Part shown: one piece after another, positions 50,946 to 63,723 of the stretch
Layout: each line of letters opens with the position of its first letter
Position numbering within the stretch: the stretch's first letter is position 1
Position numbers and translations under genes: made by a program
The notes under the pieces: generated by a model
Seen by the model: the letters and a program-made list of their open reading frames with translations, nothing else
Databases searched by the model: none
Told to the model about the DNA's origin: nothing
Assembly: GCA_947462335.1 (NCBI GenBank)
Contig: OX381705.1
Coordinates: 3,028,703 to 3,092,702, forward strand
Source of the DNA: Harmothoe impar
Taxonomy: Eukaryota > Annelida > Polychaeta > Phyllodocida > Polynoidae
Direction of reading: 5' to 3'
DNA: 64,000 nt

Positions 50946-52388
50946 CCTTTTTCTCCCCCTACCCCCCTCAAATGTATCCCAGTAAGGTCACTTACGCTCC
51001 ATTGATAACTAATCTATTTCTCGAGTATAAATGTTATAGGTTGATACACTGTGATACATGAAAAACAATACAACTGTGATATCATTATCTACTAGGTTAT
51101 AATGTATTATGCTGCACTCTCATGATTCTTGTTAAACTGAACGATGAATTTAATTCTGATAAAAATGAGCAAAAGTCTACCGGTACACGGGGTGCCCGCC
51201 CCTACTATCCAACCCACATATTTTCATTGGGTCTCGTTAAATGAGGTATAGAAGCATTGATGTTAAGTAAATCAGTAAATCGTTACTTTATTTATCATAT
51301 AATATTTATGATGTTATTACAATAACTGGTTATTACATGTCTAGTCATATGTAATTTAGAGGTTGCGTCGTATAATGATCATAATATATATTTTTATAAA
51401 ATGTAAAATTATGAAGCATTCTATCAGTTGACTGTATAGGGATACTCATCGAGCTGTACAAGTTCTTTTCCTATGCAGTATAAATAAACGGGATTGTATA
51501 TTTATACTTTCTCATGCACAAAAAAATCTTTTCCAGTCTATTCTAAAGGTTAAAGTAAAGAATATTTTGTTGGACTATCGGGTCCTGATAGCCAGACAAC
51601 ATATATCCTATATCTTAACTTATGGAATTCAAATATGTAAATCGCTATGGTAACCATGGTGATTTGGTCTAAGGTTGATAGCTGAGCATTAACACCCCTA
51701 TCCCGGCCAGATATGAATACAGCTTGGAGTAGATAGAACTAATGCAGAACATACAATTCACATTATATGCATCAGGCAAGGGCAGATTAAGGAAAGGGAG
51801 GAATTCTGCGGGTCTGGACACCATCAATTTAAGAATGGTCCAGGTGAAGATGATTCACAGTAGATCTATATGTCTCATCCCAGCAGGTCAAAGTCCAGTT
51901 TTACTCTTGCACATTAGGTGGTACCTTGGTTTGTAAGAAGGTTTCTCTAGGGATTCTAAAGTAGAGTATAGATCTTGAATTATGGTAATTTCAAATCAAT
52001 CTTTATGTTTAACACTTAAATAAAGCTTTATTTTTAACAATGCAAACTTATAACAGATTTTGACACCACACAAAAGTGTTATTCCATATGTGGTATGGGA
52101 CATGAAATGACCTTCAAGAAGCTACTCACTAGACATGTTTTATTGAGGAATCTACAATAGTGAGAAGTACCAGTAGAATTTTAATAAATATCTAGTTTAC
52201 CATATCCTCCAAGGCTTGGTTAAACAATTTTAGGACATGGACTGCTAAGCAATGAAATATACCTTCTTAAGTACCAATACAATACACAGCTATGTCTCTG
52301 TGACTCACATAAAGGTAGCTGTGCAACATGTCAGCAATCAGTTTTATCAACAATTCAGATTATTTCACAAAATACAGGGAAATATATA
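50946..52388. other. Non-coding stretch, probably partly LINE 3' region
   Basis: A/T-rich sequence after the LINE remnant. No frame with recognisable domains; the 51742-51936 frame is short and featureless. No structured repeat was found beyond local A/T runs. Confidence 0.35.
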
Positions 52389-52613
52389 CCGTAAATTCCA
52401 GCATATTACCCGCATCTCGCGTATAACCTGCACCCCCAACTCAGGAGAATCCTATAACCCGTTTTTGGATCTGAAAACTTCGTTTTAGTACTGTTCTATA
52501 GTAATAAAAATCCTCGTATAACCCGCACCCTATATAGGCATGTTTGGTATCAAATGAAAGCTGGCTTTGATTTGCGTACAACCCGAGGGTAATACGCGGG
52601 AATTTATCGTACA
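52389..52613. mobile_element. MITE with CCGTAAATTCC ends
   Basis: TACCGTAAATTCCAGCATAT on the left and, inverted, GTACGATAAATTCCCGCGTA on the right, with three internal copies of a CGTATAACC[CT]GCACCC phrase. No ORF. Confidence 0.55.
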
Positions 52614-52659
52614 TCACTTTGACGTCACTCTATCAAAACAGTAAGGCAAGGGATAGTAT

Positions 52660-54240
52660 GATTAGTTGCACAATACAGCGTGTATAGCTTCCTATACAGT
52701 GGGTACAGCAGGTGTAATCTACATTACCAACCCAGCTCACTGCTCCGCTTTGATTACACACAAAATCACGCAACATCTAGAGAATAAAAAGATTTCCCAG
52801 GTGAGAAACATCAATTTGCTTTGATGAGAATAGACACTGTCTATAGCCCGTGGTCCATGAGACTGGATCACACCCATCCAATGATCTACATGTATCTGAA
52901 ACAAAACAAACTTGGGTTTGGAATTCAAAAGAAGAATCAAAGTATAATGTGTCCTACGTTTGCAAGAAACAAATGTGGTTAATATGAGCGACCCATGGCA
53001 GCATCTGTTGAATTTAGATCAGTATAATTCTGCCTCATTATAGATTATTTTATAGTGCTTCATCAGATTCATCATTGGCTCATTTAAAGGGAGTTTATTA
53101 CATACGGGAGGCTTGTTATAAATGTTGGTAGATACACACTCAGAAAAGTCAGCGTCATTGTCGCTAAAACCACTCTCACATGAAGGTCAGCCAGTGTCTG
53201 ACTCTCACATGAGAGTGGTTTTAGCGACAATGACGCTGACTTTTTTGAGTGTGTACAAGTGAGAACGCAAAGAGATCACTTGTTTTGCTAGCCCTTACTT
53301 GTTTGAGAAGATACTGTATTGAATATCTTTGCGGGTCTGTATTTCGGACCGCATTAGGCATTTGGAGGTGTGTTTGAGATTATCAATGACAACTCAGCAA
53401 TTCCTTGTTATAAATGCAAACTGATTTTTATCAATGATCAACATAGCAGCAATGAATTGACTAGCATAAAGATTTAAATATTGAAGAGGTCCAAGGCCTG
53501 CTAGGTGTGTAGTTGAATCTCTAGATATATCTGAGAGGTAACAAACCAATAGAATCAAGTAATTCCTTGGGTGCAATTTAGGGGGGTTGGTATGATTATA
53601 ATCAACCTCAGGGCCATGGAAATGTGTGTTGCTAGGCAGATAAACAATTGGAATAGCTGTTGCTAGGCAACCGGCTGTATAAGCAACAAACCAATAGAAC
53701 CATTGAATTCCTTGGGTAGGTATGATTATAATCTACCTCAGGAGCTCTGCTGAATTCTGCCCTAAGTTTGAGAGAGTTGTCCATGTTGTTCATTAAATTA
53801 TTATGGTAATGCTTTTAAATACAGAAGGATCTATAATAATGATTAATACTTAAATCCTTGCCATCAACACATTCCTCATGTTACAGAGTCAAGAACTCAA
53901 AGTCAATAATCAAGACGTTATTATAAAACATACACCATGTAATTAACACAATCAATAGGCAGCAGAATAATGGACTTTCTGCTTTGAGTGCTTCCCATGT
54001 TATTGGGACTTAAGCAGAATAGATGGCCTCTTGTAGGCTGGTTATTTCTTTGATGCATTTCTTTCTTTCATGTTTCATATTTTCCTTTTTATTGCCACTC
54101 TTTGCATGTTTCTGAAAATCAATTTCCTGTGTTCTTTTCTAATAATCGCACCCTTCATGACATATTTATAGATAGTTATGCGTTATGCTTCTGATGTTTT
54201 AAGAGAAGAAAACTGAGAAGGTACTAGATAGCTCCAGCAG
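52660..54240. repeat. Segmental duplication, copy 2 (pair with 33308-34685)
   Basis: Ordered matches to 33308-34685 (see that entry), interrupted here by a hairpin MITE (53135-53253) and by about 400 bp containing a short direct repeat of AACAAACCAATAGAA (53540; 53686). It continues into GAGAAGGTACTAGAT (54216), where the other copy switches into the 8-bp minisatellite. Confidence 0.6.
53135..53253. mobile_element. Fold-back hairpin MITE, TA-flanked
   Basis: 119 bp. Arms 53135-53177 and 53211-53253 pair at 42 of 43 positions (CACACTCAGAAAAGTCAGCG...). The flanks are TA on both sides. It is a typical short Tc1/mariner-type fold-back element and would give a long RNA hairpin if transcribed. 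Confidence 0.85.
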
Positions 54241-54559
54241 CTCCACAAAATGCCAACAGCTGTATGAGCTAGCATCTATTTGATTACATATTGATTGAGT
54301 GCTATTTTTATTATCGCATACTCTGAGAACCTATACATACAGCATGTGCATTATAAAAAGTTGATGCGTCCCAGGGGAAGAGTCATTGGTTTTATATCTA
54401 GAGGTATGCAGTTATTGGTTATCTCAGATGGCACTTTTTTTTCATAAGATATAAGAACTACATACCATAACAACTGTTGTGATAACGAGATGTATCTCTC
54501 CCAGATGTCTAGGTATAAATCTACCTGAAATCAAAATGCCTACTCTGAGCCCCAGATAC

Positions 54560-54735
54560 CATATGGAAACAACATCTCCACAACAATGTTTGAATTAGGG
54601 CTTTGGTCAAGTATTTTGCATAAGACAACAACACAGGGACAGAAACCTATAATGGATGACCCGGGCTGACAGTCCTGCATGACGGGTAAAAAAAGGTTGT
54701 ACGCTGACATCCGGGTTTCTGCAAACGTATGGTCA
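54560..54735. repeat. Isolated copy of array block A
   Basis: CTCCACAACAATGTTTGAATTAGGG (first 20: CTCCACAACAATGTTTGAAT) and GCTGACATCCGGGTTTCTGCAAAC match block A of the 1-29.5 kb array, which is otherwise confined to the left half. Links the two halves of the window by duplication. Confidence 0.6.
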
Positions 54736-55179
54736 ATATGGTAGATGGTTGCTTGCACTCTACTATAGAATACTATGAGGAAAATCAAATGGAACTGTGT
54801 ATTGGGAGTCCTGTCTACTCAGTCAACATTCGCAGTATAGTGAATCACTGTCACCAACGACAGCGATGTTGGAATCCCTTTTCAGCCAAAGCCAAACACT
54901 TGTACTAAAGAAATATGTGCAAAACGTAACAACTGCAACGCAATATTCACAAAAGAACCATTTACAGCACAATTCAGATTTTACAACAAATGTTTAATCT
55001 CAGATTTTGTAAACATTTAGCATAACGGAGTGAGTCGAAGGACATTGAATGATTTTATAAATGCATTCCTATTCACCTATTTAACATTTACAGACAGACC
55101 TAGACTATTCAATAAATTCTCCATTCACATTTAATGAAAAAGCCCTTGTATTAAAATGGATACTGTCTACCTACCCCCC
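54736..55179. other. Non-coding stretch
   Basis: A/T-rich, with no gene and no clear repeat structure. Confidence 0.4.
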
Positions 55180-56870
55180 AGGGACCATCTATGTGATAGT
55201 CTGCTTTAGACTTCCAATCCATCTCCCGTATACCACAGACTTTAGAGGATGGGAGGAAAGTGGATTTATGACAGTTCACTATAGACATTATTGTGCATTG
55301 TGATCCATCAAACAAAAGCAGTGTTCACCGCTTTGAATAATGTAGAAATAGAAGTGCTATCAGACCTAATAAATTATACTGTATGGGAGAGATGGAGTAG
55401 GGTAAAAGTGGCTGAAGCTTTTCATTTTACCAAAGATTTGTTGTAATGAAATGAGCTTCAGTGTAAAGATTTGACATTTGATGCTGAATCATACAGATAT
55501 CCAATATAAGCCAATATACTGCACAAAATTGCATTGAGTTACAAGAAATCCAGTGGGGAATGGGTTCTCTTTCCTGCTGAGTAATCCTTATGCATCCATA
55601 AAGACAACAACTTGTGGCAGTTACTATGCAGCCCCGCCGTGCAGTGTGAAAGCACTAACTGGTCCTCATACATATGGAAATCGTACCAAAGGACCACATT
55701 TTCTGTGCGTGCTGTACTTGCATGCTAATGTACATGTATTCAATACTGCCTGCTGGAGATCAGGCAATGGGACCACCTTTCCTTCTGTGAGAGGCCAACA
55801 TGTAGTTAGAAACCATTCATTTCATTGCATGTATTTCTGTAAAGCGACCTTACATGGCTAAACTATATGACTAGGGATCTCTCTTTTTTCAGGTCTCTCT
55901 CTCTCTCGTCTGGAAACTCTATTCTAAACCCATAAACATATATCAACATTATCTTTGAAAACACAAAATTGATTAAATTTATTAAAATAAGCAGTACCAT
56001 CTCCCACTATAGGCGCTCACATCTGCAGTCTACAACTTATGCAGCTGCTAACAATGATTTTTAGGCCAATGGAGCTGTGAGTCTGAGTGATGTATTACAC
56101 AGCACTGTTGACACTTGGTACAATGCAGTGTTTAAAGGTCTGCTTAGAATTCAGACATTCCAACAGCCTTCCCTGGATATATCTGTAGTCCTAGAATAAG
56201 GGGTCAGCTGTGTAATTCCTTAATGCACTATAGCGTTTAGGGACAGGATAAACCAGAAAGGCACACCAATAGGTCTTCCTCCATATTCAATGTGTGCATT
56301 CTACTGTTGGTGTTCTGCCCATCCATCATCCATTGCTCATCCCCAATGGATGAGCAATATGAAATACAGGATGCGGATGAATGTCATATTGCTGTTTATA
56401 TGGTAATGTAGGTAATTGTGTTATCAATATAACGTTGAATATGCGGGTAAATCATAACCTTCTATGCTAATGTATAGATTTACATGTGTACATTGGGTAA
56501 GTATGAACTCCCCTCTTGAGAGCCAGGGGGATTACATATTGCATTGATTTTTAACATGTCAGGGATTTCCTTCAATGCGGTGACTATTGTATTTCCTGCT
56601 GTAACTTATGAAGGTACGAGATCTCTATGGATTCTGCATCACCACAAGATGCTCAGCCCTAAAGCTCCTCCATGTCTACAACACTGCGGGGCCACCAGAG
56701 ACAAAGCCCCTCACAGTTAGGGCCTAATCTCAACACTACAGTCAGGGCATACTCAATAGGCCTAGGCTGATCCCTTTAGACATCTGATTTCCTACCTCCT
56801 ATCTCTTGAAGCTTAGTTCTCCTGAAGGAGTAAACGTCTGAGTGGCCACACTGGGATCCAAGTGTTGTTA
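55180..56870. repeat. Segmental duplication, copy 1 (pair with 59080-60790)
   Basis: Ordered matches to 59080-60790: GTATACCACAGACTTTAGAG (55229) with the related GTATACTACAGACTGTAGAG (59118); GGCCACCAGAGACAAAGCCCCTCAC (56690) with the 60651 region; and GGCTGATCCCTTT.GA (56765; 60728). A third partial copy lies at 31740-31930. No gene is recognised in any copy. Confidence 0.6.
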
Positions 56871-59079
56871 CGCTTGGCTAACCTTAGAATCATCAGAGAA
56901 CTGTTGTCTTTGTAGGTCTGTAGTTAACGGATGAGTGAGACGACAATCCCAATCTCCACTGAGTAATACAACCAGCAGCCTTATCATATAATCTATCAAA
57001 GGAGAAGTTGACATTGTTTCTAAGAGAGTGTTCTAAGAGAAATAGATATATAGAGTGGAGTAATATTGAAAGTTGAAAATATAATATTTGAGATGCCTTC
57101 AATGCAGTCCTTTGTAGATGGATTGAATTAAATTAGATATAGGTCTGTTCCTGTTCCATAGATGAGAGAAGTCTGACAAGGTTAGATCCGAGGTGCCAGC
57201 ATGTGAAGGGTTTGGGCACAAAACAGCACAAACCCAATCATGAGAAAAAAGACAAAAGTCTTTGTTAGGGATTGTTAGATGCTTCCAACAAATTACAAAT
57301 TTAGGCTGGTTCAGAATTCTATGATGATATCACAGATAGTATATATTTGCTAATCTACTGCTGTTACAGAATTAATTTATCGAATCTACACCAGCTGTTT
57401 ACAGGGAAGTCATTGCTGACCCACCCAGCTTAGTCTGTCCATTCCTAGGAGTATTAGGCTAAGTCTTTTTGAGTCATATTTTGTTTGGCTCAGTAATTTT
57501 CATATATCAGTTTGTCATTCTGACTAATATCCCTATGGCTAACTTGGGATAGCCACTACTGACTAAGGCCAAGAGCATAAAGGTTATCAGTGTAGTGGAA
57601 TTTCTTTTATTTCTTACATATGTGTATTCCCCTAAATCTCAAAGGATCTGCCACCTAGCCCACACCCCTAGACCACTTCAGGCTCAGCCCATATGGCAGC
57701 CTAATTAACTCTACTGTATAGGATCGACACTAATAGAAAAGCACTTCTGTCATATATGGCCAACATCCCATTGCAGCACCCTTTCACTACACATACACTA
57801 CATGTATAGTACTGCCACTTTACCTCGTACCATACCCTCCACAATCACAATCCATCTTGACATGACAGAGCTTTCCTCAATACCCTTTCACTACCAATAT
57901 ATGCTTTCATGTCTTACCATCACCCCTATTTCCCATAAGACCACCCCAGCTATAGTGTTGTGTCTGTGGGGTCCCCTAGATCACACAATATTGCATGCCT
58001 GCCTATTTAACTTCTCTTCTTTGATGTCTTAACTTTATTATTTAAACTGCTTTATTTACTTCTATAATTTTCATTCATCCATAGTATAATGAGGTTTGTA
58101 AATTTTTGTCTTTCACCTAAAGAGGCTACAAGAAAAAAAAAATTCCATAGTATAATGAGTTTGGAATTTACCCAGTTATTACTGACTCTAAGGACTATCT
58201 TTTACATGGCAGATTGCCCTCTTTAGGGCGGTTCTTTTAACACATGTTTTATTCTCATTAAAACTTGTAACCGGTATGACAATAATGGCGACTTGAAAAT
58301 AAGTAACCTTCTTGTCTGTAGAATGTACATACACCCGTGTTGAGAGAAAAATGGGTGGGCTGTTTGTCGTATCCTTCTGGCCGTTCAAAATCAAAATCAT
58401 AAATTACTCATATGGCACTATGATATCCAGCTGTCATTGAGATATAAACGGATGGAAATACCACTTATTGTACCAAAATCTGTTTTTAACTTGTTATTAT
58501 TATTATGTTAATCTTAATTATGTGTGTAAATATTATGTTAATTGCTCATTTGTAAACTTCATTTTGTACATGTTTCATCATTATATTATACTGTATTGTA
58601 TTATTACTGTATGTATGTAACTAACTAGATGAAAGTATTGTCTGAGTAGTGATGCACTATTTGGTGACACTAATACATGTTGATATATTGGTTGATATGA
58701 ATTTATTCACAAAGGATCTACGAAGATTGTCTACAATCACTCTGTTAAATTGTGGAAGGCAATAAACTATTTTACAAACCAAAAACAGTTTTCACACTAA
58801 TAAATGTTTGTTTGCAAGTATGGTAGAGATGTGTGCTTCAATTAGTTACATGCATTAAACATTGCACTAGCTTTAAATTATCCTAACTTTAAACATGAAA
58901 AGGTCAGTTTAATCAAGCAATACCTGGATTCCATTCCCTAAATGCTGTCTTTGAGTTCTGATTCTAATCATTTAACATACACAGAATGATGCACACTATG
59001 GGTAACTTTACAGTCTGCAGGTTTACAGAATAAGCTATCAGATTTAAAACAACCATTTAGCCGTCCACCCAGACCTGTC
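56871..59079. other. Non-coding stretch between duplicated segments
   Basis: No gene recognised. A/T-rich sequence near 58480-58800 ends in AATAAACTATTTTACAAACC (58763), which may be a LINE 3' end. Frames at 57802-58032 and 58188-58400 are short and featureless. Confidence 0.35.
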
Positions 59080-60790
59080 AATGTGTTTGTCTATATTACT
59101 ATGTTAATCCACCTCCTGTATACTACAGACTGTAGAGAATGGGGGGAGAGTGGATTCCTGACAGTCCGCTTCAGGAATTATGGGGATTTGTGATCCATCA
59201 GACAAAACTGCTGTTCACTGCTATAATGATGCTGAAATAGATATGGTATGGGACATAATAGATTGTAGACTGACAAATATTCAGAGATTAAAATGGATTT
59301 ACACATGGGGTAGGCTATACACTGAATTTTGAATCCCATTTCTTTGGATTAGGAATTAAGCTGATTCTAAAAACTATTGTTGATAAGAGTTTTGAATTTA
59401 TATGCAGGTTCCAGGATATATTTACCAATACCACTTCAACTTTAATCTAAAGCCAATTTCCCCATGTCCATCATGCTTTAAATACCTATGCCTCAGTATA
59501 TGTGTGGTAAATACACGTTAAGTTGAGGCAGGCCTTATCCTGCTCATTCAGGTATATTTATCAACACTCATGCATTAGACACGGGTTTAAGACAAGGCTT
59601 AGGATATGTCAGCTTACAACTCTGGATATTTGCTGCAGTTAGTAATTCTGTAATGCACTCTTGTATTCAGGGGCTTTATAATGGATGAACTAGAAAGGCA
59701 CAGGGCCTTCCACAACATGATAAAGATGAGAGGCCAAGTTAAAGTAGCAGACTAGTGCTGGATAGAGTAGTAGTGCTATGTGGCTGTTTTTCCGGTGAGT
59801 GTTAGAGACATGGCAGAATTTATTGCAAAAATATATGATTATGTAGCAATTGGGGATTATGCCACAGTGGTGTTGCCTAAAGGTGCATACCATGTGGCAG
59901 CACCCTCCCGCTGGTGGCGGTCGAATGATTCTATGGTCTAGAAGCAGGATACTCGCTTGGCAAGTGCAAGGACCCGGTTTCAAATTCTGGTGGAATCTGA
60001 TCTTTTCGGGCAACAATTACAATTATATGAAGTTTTAGTTTTCAAACAAAAATTCTTTCACTTTTGCATTTCTACCATTTGAAATTACTATCAAACACTG
60101 TGGCAAAACAATAAAACAATCTTTGTCAGCAGAATACACTGCAGAAAAAAAATCTCATGCGCCACTTTGCCATTTTTGTGTAATGACTCAAGTTTGAGAC
60201 ATTTTCTGGATAATTTCTTGTGTCATAACCCCTGAAATTTCTTGTTTTTTGAACGAGTAAAACACACATAATCATTTTTGATGTGTGGACTGATTTTCGC
60301 AGGAGGGATCTAATAATCTCTCTCGTATTTCCAGGAGATTTGGCAAAACTATCAAAGATCAATTCTACATCCATGAAACTACTCAATAACATAATTATAG
60401 GAAAATAGGAAAACTGTTCAAATGAAACAGTTAAGCTTGACCACTTGCCCTTCCTAAATACCCAGCCACTATCAGTTATGGTGAAGCCACCCTCCTTCAG
60501 TGAGTATTACATCTCTAGTTGTCAGAAACATATGACTGCGATAAGTGCATTGTGTGGATTCAAAACCTGAAGGATGCAATGAAAGCTCTCAATCCCTATT
60601 ACTACCTGGAGACCCTCCTCTAATGCTTCCATTTCTACAAGGCGTTGGTGCCACCAGAGACAAAGCCCCTCACTGTTAGAGCCTAATCCCAATACTGAAG
60701 TCAAAGCATTGTGAAGCTTACCCCTGACTACTTAGGCTGATCCCTTTGGAAGTCCTATTTCCTTTCTACTGTTGCGTTTCCTTTGGAGTT
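59080..60790. repeat. Segmental duplication, copy 2 (pair with 55180-56870)
   Basis: See 55180-56870. This copy contains an insertion with a tRNA-like segment (59932-60003) in its middle. Offset between copies is about 3.9 kb, so this looks like an old tandem duplication. Confidence 0.6.
59932..60003 (+). pseudogene. tRNA-like remnant (tRNA pseudogene or SINE head)
   Basis: TATGGTCTAGAAGCAGGATA resembles a pol III A box with D arm, and GGTTTCAAATTC resembles a B box (GGTTCRANTCC). The spacing between them (about 30 bp) fits a tRNA. The pattern is closest to tRNA-Gly or tRNA-Glu types, but stems have mismatches, so it is not functional as a tRNA. No poly-A-like tail was found, so SINE status is open. 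Confidence 0.4.
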
Positions 60791-61225
60791 TAGTCCCTAC
60801 TGAAAGATTCTCATATGACTATAACAGTATCACTTAGTTTTGCTGAACTTCAATTCAGAAAAGACCCTTTGCAAAGTAGCCTCAGTAAGTGTCAAGTATA
60901 CAGATCGGAAGGATTAGCGTGGCACAGTCGGCTGATCCATTCCTCTACGCCTCTGAAGATCCCACAGTAATTTCAGCTGTTCCTATATTAAAGCAACAAA
61001 CTATTGGGAGGAGGTTTGCCATTCTAGAGATCAGATGAGATAAGTGCAGAAAAGAGTAAGAGTATGACTTGTTTCTACTCCCGGATTAGGGATATACGGA
61101 AAAGGATGTTAAGAACTTATTTTGCTTGCTTTGAACACAATTTTCAAATGAGGTCCACAAGGAATACAAATTAGCTTAGGTCTCTGTCTGTCTGTTGTTC
61201 TGTCTGTTCCTGAGGGAGAGAGAGA

Positions 61226-61304
<79 letters not shown>

Positions 61305-63112
61305 AGACAGACAAACAGACAGACAGAGAGACAGAGACAGAGAGCTGGATATATGTGGGAAACAAATAAAAGGGTTCTTTAGTGGGATTGATGATCAAGA
61401 TCTTTAAATTGAGATGTCATAAAATAGGATAGCTTGTAAATCTGACAGACATCATCTGTAGGAACAGCTTATATTACTGTGAGATCTTTAGAGGCATAGA
61501 AGAATGGCCTGAGCTCAGCTCGCTTCCTGCAGCAACTTTGAGAGGATTCTTTGCTGATTTTAATGTCAATTAAATGACACTCTAATTGTCATATGGGAAT
61601 TTACCTTTTTAGGAGGGACTAAGTGCCACAAGAAAGACAGTCGTAAGAAGGAAATTGCACTTTGAAAGGGATCAGCGTAAGTAGTGAGGGGTAAGCCTGA
61701 CAGTGCTTTGACTTTAGTGTTGAGGTTTGTCTCTCAGAGTGAGAGGCATTGTCTCTGCCTGCTGCTAAACCCATGTAGAAATGGAGGCTTTGGGCGAGGG
61801 TCTCTGGGAATATTAGGGATTGAGATCTTTCATTGCATCCTTTAGATTCAGGATCCACACAAGGCTCTTATAGCAGTCATATGTTACCCTCTTGACAGCT
61901 AGATATTCACTACTCAGTGAAGGAGGATGACTCCAGAATAACTGCTTGTAGCTGGGTGTATAGGAAGGGCAATGGGTCAAGAAGCATTGGATTCAGCCAT
62001 GTAATCCTTTCTATTGAATCATTCCTATTGAAATTCTGTTTCCTATTTTTTCTATATCTAATTTAATGAGCAGTTTTATATGGATATAGAATTGGTCTTT
62101 GGTACTTTCGTCTCCAACAATAAAGATAGCTAAATTGAAGCACACTGATAATCTAAATGCCCCAGATCTTATATTAGCCTGTAGTGGCTATCCCAGGTTA
62201 GTCAATGGGACATTGGTCAGGCATGACCAATTGCTATTTTCAAAAATGACTGAGGCAAAACAACATATGACTAGTGCCTTGCTCAAAAATACTTGTCCTA
62301 ATACTCATAGAAATGGAGACATCTATGTTGAGTTGGTCAGTACTGCCCAACCTGAAATTATTACTAACCTAGGTTGCTCATATAAGGAACCAGAAAACGA
62401 CTAACAAGGTGAAGTACTATTGATTGATTTGTTAGCCAGTACTAATTAGGTTTGTAAGGCTAAATATTATCTGTGAAGTGTGGTCATTTCCAAATTAATA
62501 ATGTCCTTATCGTTTCACACTATATCAGCTGTCTATCAAGGAAAAAATCGGTACATGCTATACTATCAGGTGTTGTGGTACTCTCTATACCACGTACAAC
62601 GTAATACGCACTGGGTGCCTGGATGCAGTCCCTGGATTGTCAACTGGTAGCAGCCAGCACTGAGACTTCAACCTCCTGTTGTGACAGATATTGGCACACG
62701 AGGAGACAAGAATACATTGATCTCTGTAACGCTATGTGTAAGGGCTTGTTAGGACCATCATTGATCACTTTATACATGAGGTGTCTCTAGGTGAAAAGTG
62801 GATCTTCTCCATTCATGCCCAATGAGTGTTTACTGAAGATGCATTTTATAATTCATAGCATGAGAAGAAATGCCTGGCCATTTAGTAAGGGAATGGGGTG
62901 AGGCTATGTTCCAAAATGTATAGCGGTTCAAAGGGAACAGAATGGAATCAATTCATCCAATGAAAAATAACCTTTATGAGGATTAAGAGGATGATAATGA
63001 TATCAAGAACTGTGAGATAATAAATTCACATTAGAAAAAAAGGTTTTGGCAGAACCTGTCATTTTACAAGTTAATGGTCAGTCCCGTAGAGTTGCACCTC
63101 ATAACCTCGAGC
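60791..63112. other. Non-coding stretch with (AG)n microsatellite
   Basis: No convincing gene. The frame at 62099-62404 starts at a non-ATG codon and shows no domain. The (AG)n tract is listed separately. Confidence 0.35.
61214..61345. repeat. (AG)n microsatellite with (ACAG)n end
   Basis: About 85 bp of AG dinucleotides with a few AAAG interruptions (61214-61299), then ACAGACAG units to about 61345. Frames through it (poly-RE on the plus strand, poly-LS on the minus strand) are artefacts. Confidence 0.95.
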
Positions 63113-63182
63113 CATATGTATATATCTATTGCAAAGGCGTCGTACAAGAGGGTTTTCTATCATTGCACCATTTACATTCAGG

Positions 63183-63723
63183 ATGAAGTACGTCATATCT
63201 ATGTACTTGATTAGCCTTCTCCTAGGTACCTGTAATTCAGGCATCTATTTCACCAAGATGTCCCAAAGTAATATAGACAACAGAGATTTCAAATGTGAAT
63301 TACTTGCCTCACAGGAGCATTTAACTATTAACACATGCCTCATGCTAACTAGGCAGCCATTCATTGGTTACATGCAGCTGAGGCAGGAGGAGGGTGGACT
63401 GTGGAGCTGCACACGATGCGGCCCTCACATTGGTGGTACTCCCCCACAGAACACACATGGACAACTGTGGGGCACCCCAGAGATGCTGTCAATTGTGACA
63501 GGAGTTCCTTTAACCGATTCATCAAAAACTGAAGTTACTGGTATGACAGTGACAGAAGACCCTTCAGCAGGAATATCTGGGAGCCCTACCAGTCACTCAG
63601 ACTTGACAACAGAGGCTCCTGTTGTTTCAGCTGACAACACTGAGCACACTACAACACCATTATCAGTAACATCAGGAATCACACAAAAAGAGTACACTGC
63701 TGTTCCTGTTCATACAAGGTCTG
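63183..63723 (+). CDS. Probable first coding exon of a secreted or membrane-anchored Ser/Thr-rich protein
   Basis: ATG at 63183 begins MKYVISMYLISLLLGTCNSG, a good signal peptide. A ~60-residue ectodomain piece with Cys (FKCELLASQ; LTINTCLML; WSCTRCGPH) follows, then a Ser/Thr/Pro-rich stretch (TTEAPVVSADNTEHTTTPLS) like a glycosylated stalk. A strong 5' splice site, CTG|GTAAGT, lies at 63723/63724, so I end the exon there and expect the gene to continue to the right of the window. A TATATAT run at about 63118 could be its TATA box. No known domain is recognised. The frame as such runs to 63770. Moderate confidence that it is a gene. Confidence 0.45.

Noticed and set aside
59932..60003. Functional tRNA gene
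   Set aside because: The A and B boxes are recognisable, but the stems carry several mismatches and the acceptor ends do not pair, so it is kept only as a tRNA-like remnant.
61171..61407. Poly-RE and poly-LS frames on both strands
   Set aside because: Artefacts of the (AG)n microsatellite.
62099..62404. 101-codon plus-strand frame
   Set aside because: It starts at a non-ATG codon and has no recognisable motif, splice sites or promoter. Not supported as an exon.
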